NCBI GenBank assembly: GCA_949126835.1
Contig: OX421494.1
Location: 20,313,196-20,377,195 of the forward strand
DNA from: Anisus vortex
Lineage: Eukaryota; Mollusca; Gastropoda; Planorbidae
DNA length: 64,000 nt
Direction of reading: 5' to 3'
Made by a program: the position numbers and the translations under genes. Below, piece by piece: positions 60,278 through 64,000 of the stretch (positions are counted from its first letter, which is position 1; every line of letters starts with the position of its first letter). The notes under the pieces were generated by a model that did not search any database, was not told the DNA's origin, and saw only the letters and a program-made list of their open reading frames with translations.

Positions 60278-60558
60278 AATGCCGCCGACGACAGTTCTAA
60301 ACTCAGCTAAAAATGTCTGGCCATTCGATGAGTTCTTAAGTTCTAAATTGCATGACATAAGCCTTAAGATGAATTCCATAATTCCCAAATTCTTGAGTGT
60401 TTTAAATTTCCGAATTCCTTGACAAATATGCCATGCCAATAGGTGAATTTTAAAGCTCCAAAATCTTGGACATTACATGTGTTTTACATTTTCTAAATTA
60501 TATGACATATGACATATCAATAAATAATTATTTAAAGATCTAAATTTGACTTTAAAAA
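60278..60558. other. LINE 3' flank and AT-rich spacer
   Basis: The first 30 or so bases (AATGCCGCCGACGACAG) recur next to the LINE tail captured at 9.45 kb, so they are LINE 3' UTR. A poly-A or microsatellite tail is not obvious. Confidence 0.5.
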
Positions 60559-60728
60559 AACTCCATTCTCATGTCCAATAGCTATGTATGGTTCCAGACA
60601 AACTCCATTCTCATGTCCAATAGCTATGTATGGTTCCAGACAAACTCCATTCTCATGTCCAATAGCTATGTATGGTTCCAGACAAACTCCATTCTCATGT
60701 CCAATAGCTATGTATGGTTCCAGACAAA
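60559..60728. repeat. 42-bp tandem repeat, four copies
   Basis: The unit contains AACTCCATTCTCATGTCC and AATAGCTATGTATGGTTCC. As 42 is a multiple of 3, short repeat-encoded frames run through it; they are not genes. Confidence 0.95.
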
Positions 60729-61173
60729 ATGCTCGAGATTCTACCCTGTTTTGCCCCAGTGACCTAGATCTGTATCCTCTCTTCTTTTTTTTTTACTATC
60801 AGACTCCTGGCTTCCCATCTCAATCAGATTAGAAAATTGCCAAGTACCGAGAAAACCCGATGTACTGAAACAACCCCACAGTCCTGACAGAAACTGGAAG
60901 AAAAAAACACCACACTACCCCCCTCCACAGTTCTATAAATCTAGTGATACTTCCTTCACTGAAACTATCTCTTGAATAATTGCGTCCCTCCCATCAATGA
61001 CCTTGTTATTTTGCCTGATGTAGTTTTGGCTGTCGCGTGTGTGTGTGTGTGTTAAATCGCCCGTGCTTAAATTCCGGACATAAATCCGTCATGATACGGG
61101 AGCGATTCCGTGAAACGCTATGCCTCCCCCCCCCCTCGTACAAGAGTCATTGTCAACTTCCCGATGGTATCAT

Positions 61174-61210
<37 letters not shown>

Positions 61211-61621
61211 TTATCTCGACTCTGTTTCTCTCTTTCTCTCTTTTTTTTAAATTTCTTATTCTCTCTGTTTCTCTCTCACCAAAACCAAAACTTTCAAAGT
61301 CAAAAGATTATATCATTATTTATATCCGATTACCACTGACACTAGTCAAACAGATTATTTTACATAGGTACCACCACAGTTATAACTCTTAGCTTATGTT
61401 ACATCACTGTGCAAATATAGATCTATACTTTAACAAAAAATTGTTATAAAAAGAAATAACAAAAATATTGCATCGACCTACTGCTTATTTTAAAAAGGGG
61501 TCTGACCTTGAACTACTTTAACAAATCTGGGTCAAAGCCATGACGTTGGGGGTAGGTCATAAATCTTCTTCTCAGCGTCCTAGTGACACGCGTACTGGAA
61601 ATATTACATTTTTTTTTTGTT

Positions 61622-61659
<38 letters not shown>

Positions 61660-62100
61660 GGGGGGGGGGGGGTCGGGTGGGTAGAGGTGGGTGTGAAGAA
61701 TGAAGGGAGTGGGTTAGAAAAAAAAAATGAGTAGGTGAGAAACAGACTGGTTTAAAGAATGGGGAGGGTCGGGTGAGAGCTTCGACAACAACCCCGAAGT
61801 ATCGTCTGCATATCAAACGTCTGGCCTTCGGGATTGGGAAAAGGGAGGGGGTGGGGGTGGGGAGGAAGGGAGAGATGGGGGGAGGGGAAGTAAAATCGGA
61901 TAGTGTCACCCAGGCCAATGTCTTTTGGGGAAAAAAAGAGAAATAACGACCTAGTGATGTTGTATTGATGTTGTCTAGTGAAGTTGTTTGGGTGTTGCTC
62001 CGATGTTGACCTGATGTTCTCTTATATTCTTATAAGTTTTGACAGATGTTCCTTCTAGATCTAGATAGATGATTATTACGTCCACTAAAGGGCCCAAAGC
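60729..62100. other. Spacer with microsatellites and poly-T/poly-G junction
   Basis: CT run at 61176-61208, then a long T-run (61609-61658) switching straight to a G-run (61659-61672), followed by a G-rich tract to 61890. No gene seen. Confidence 0.55.
61609..61890 (+). repeat. Poly-T then poly-G run and G-rich tract
   Basis: About 50 T (one G interruption) meet about 14 G, followed by GGGTGGGTAGAGGTGGGTG and more G-runs. The G strand has quadruplex potential. Confidence 0.9.
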
Positions 62101-62111
62101 TCCTACATGTG

Positions 62112-62185
62112 AGGCATGGATCGGTCGGTGGCAGGGCTAGAACCCGGGCTGTCGTGGTTGACAGTCCGGTGAAATAACCGCAGTA
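62112..62185 (-). repeat. tRNA-like (SINE) fragment beside a 9-bp array
   Basis: On the minus strand, GGTTATTTCACCGGACTGTCAACC, then CACGACAGCCCGGGTTCTAG and CCC, has a tRNA anticodon-loop shape (CTGTCAA) and a B box (GGTTCTAGCCC). The A-box side is replaced by the CAGTAC array, so it is not an intact tRNA. Confidence 0.5.
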
Positions 62186-62578
62186 CCAGCAGTACCAGCA
62201 GTACCAGCAGTACCAGCAGTACCAGCAGTACCAGCAGTACCAGCAGTAACAGCAGTACCAGCAGTACCAGCAGTACCAGCAGTACCAGCAGTACCAGCAG
62301 TACCAGCAGTACCAGCAGTACCAGCAGTACCAGCAGTACCAGCAGTACCAGCAGTAACAGCAGTAACAGCAGTACCAGCAGTACCAGCAGTACCAGCAGT
62401 ACCAGCAGTACCAGCAGTACCAGCAGTACCAGCAGTAACAGCAGTACCAGCAGTACCAGCAGTACCAGCAGTACCAGCAGTACCAGCAGTACCAGCAGTA
62501 CCAGCAGTACCAGCAGTACCAGCAGTATCAGCAGTACCAGCAGTACCAGCAGTACCAGCAGTACCAGCAGTACCAGCC
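62178..62578. repeat. 9-bp CAGTACCAG minisatellite, about 44 units
   Basis: Perfect CAGTACCAG units with rare variants (GTAACA near 62247, 62352, 62361 and 62436; one GTATCA near 62526). Open in most frames; the minus strand reads Ala-Gly-Thr repeats in a 177-codon frame. Flanking residues show no domain or signal, so I treat it as a satellite. Confidence 0.97.
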
Positions 62579-64000
62579 TGCCTCAAAATGTCTTGGTGTT
62601 GTCCCGATGTTGTCCATGTGCATAACAAAAAAATATTTTCTGAACATTCTCGTAAAAACGTTGCGAACATTTGTGTTGGCTTGACTTTTTCATAATAATA
62701 TTAAACTAAAATAATAATACTATTTAAAAGAGAAAAAAAAAACAATGAAGTAAAGGTAAATTTATTTCGCAGTACGGGAAATCCCGGCATTGAAGAACAC
62801 AAACTCGAATTTGAAAGCACTTAAAAAATTAAAAGGGACAACATTATTCTTAATTATGTTGTAAATGACGCTCCAGTTTATAACCTTAGTATTTAGGCCT
62901 ACCCTCTAACATTGCTTTAAATTCTTCGACAACAAATTGCAACAAGGATAGCAATAGTTTATTGTTTTTCATTGATAAAATCATAGCGAATTACTAAACC
63001 GGAAGTATATAGTTAAGTTTGTGATCGGAAATTTCCGAAACAGGAGTTTTTTGAATCATCAAATAGAAGATATAACAAAGCAAGCGGTCCATCTCATTAT
63101 AGTATTTTATTAAAACATGTATGCATTTTACTTGCTATTTCTTCATTAGTGCCCCTATTTCTACAAATGATTTTAATGGCTACCTTTACATGTGGCTACA
63201 TTTCTACAATTAGGCCTACTTTAAATGGCTAATTCTACAATATGGGAGTGGCTACATTTCTACACATACTTTTAGTGGCTACCGTTATTTTTTTTCTTGC
63301 TTTATCTACATAATATAGATATAGGCCTACTTTAGTGGTTACCGCTACCTGCACTTTTAGTGGCTACTGTAGGCCCAACGTATATATTTTCGTTTAATAT
63401 GACGTAAACGTGATTTCACAAATACATTCACCAAACAGCCTTATCCCAATAGGACCAGGTGGATATTTTTCTCCTCGAGGTTGCCCTTGACCTTTTGGGT
63501 TACACCGGGCGCTTTGGGTTACACCGGGCGCTTGCGAAGAAAGCTTTAAAGTTTAGTAGCTGCACTTTAGATGAAACTTTACCACGCCCCCCTTTTGGAA
63601 CGATACATTGCTTTAATCTATCTACTGAGTAAAACATATAATGGTTAAAGTATAAGGTAACATGGTTGTAAATCTGCGGCTCGCAACTTTATTGAACTAA
63701 ACATAACTAATACACAAAGTTTATACAAAAGAGAACATATTAAATCGGTCTAAGAACTTTTTTTTTTGTATTTGGGTGTGTGTTTGGGAAGGGGGGGGGG
63801 GGGTGTTATATTCAAAGTAGATCTATGTAAAAAAAAAACAAAAAAAAAAACAAGCTGGCTTAAAAGTGGGTTTGGAACGGTCAATTTGATTTGTTTGTTT
63901 TGGTTTTTGCGTATGGATGTTTGTGGGGTGCCGGTCTAGTTGGAAATATCGACATGTCTGGATGTTGATGTTGTTCTATATCCTATCGATCTGTCGTCTG
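62579..64000. other. Right-edge spacer
   Basis: A degenerate GTGGCTACNTTTCTAC-type repeat lies at 63150-63370, and a 20-bp unit (TTTGGGTTACACCGGGCGC) is duplicated at about 63497-63536. A G-run is at 63790-63803. No gene is recognised. Confidence 0.5.

Noticed and set aside
62137..62670. Ala-Gly-Thr repeat protein resembling an antifreeze glycoprotein
   Set aside because: The tripeptide differs from the known Ala-Ala-Thr type, there is no signal peptide or spacer cleavage sites, and the 9-bp unit alone explains it.

Overview
The window looks like nuclear DNA of an animal, most probably a heterobranch (pulmonate-type) gastropod mollusc. The reasons are GT-AG introns, two genes clearly orthologous to conserved animal genes, AT-rich spacers full of TAGGCCTA and CTAGATCTAG palindromes, several decayed LINE families, hAT-like and Helitron-like elements, and many minisatellites. 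The clade call is inference from base-level style; no rRNA, mitochondrial or species marker is present.

Layout. 0.5-13.3 kb: a minus-strand PDXDC1 orthologue (PLP-dependent decarboxylase domain protein 1). Eight exons (496-5861) join in frame and match the family. A 21-nt microexon (6197-6217) and a first coding exon (13115-13252) are proposed further upstream. The gene runs off the left edge. A 44-bp tandem array has copied one of its 5' splice sites six times. Its long first intron holds a 926-bp hAT-type element with a perfect 8-bp target duplication, which carries a captured LINE tail, plus Helitron-like and SINE-like pieces. 15.85-17.94 kb: a two-coding-exon plus-strand MFSD6L orthologue (635 aa), transcribed divergently from PDXDC1. 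It has a large sequon-rich loop and a potential furin site.

18-47 kb: no further confident gene. There is one coding-like exon candidate (30213-30330), three copies of a composite element with a tRNA-like block, LINE tails, small hAT-like elements, and four striking arrays. These are a 15-bp minisatellite open on both strands (30.7-32.0 kb), a dimeric 38+38-bp array carrying TGACCTTGA in each dimer (38.2-39.7 kb), a trimeric 40-bp higher-order array (43.8-44.3 kb) and a 31-bp array (47.4 kb).

47.4-64 kb: a likely promoter and a signal-peptide-type first coding exon (47869-47931, plus) with a splice donor; later exons were not found. The rest, possibly its first intron, is rich in G-runs, microsatellites, LINE remnants (best: 58.8-60.3 kb, with a YADD reverse transcriptase motif), a CpG-rich non-repeat patch (52.9-53.1 kb) and a DR3-DR3-DR4 cluster of nuclear-receptor half-sites (51.18 kb). 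PDXDC1 and MFSD6L are neighbours, but nothing in the sequence shows that they share a pathway. I did not find a clear undescribed multi-gene system; the most novel signals are the repeat arrays that overlap functional motifs.
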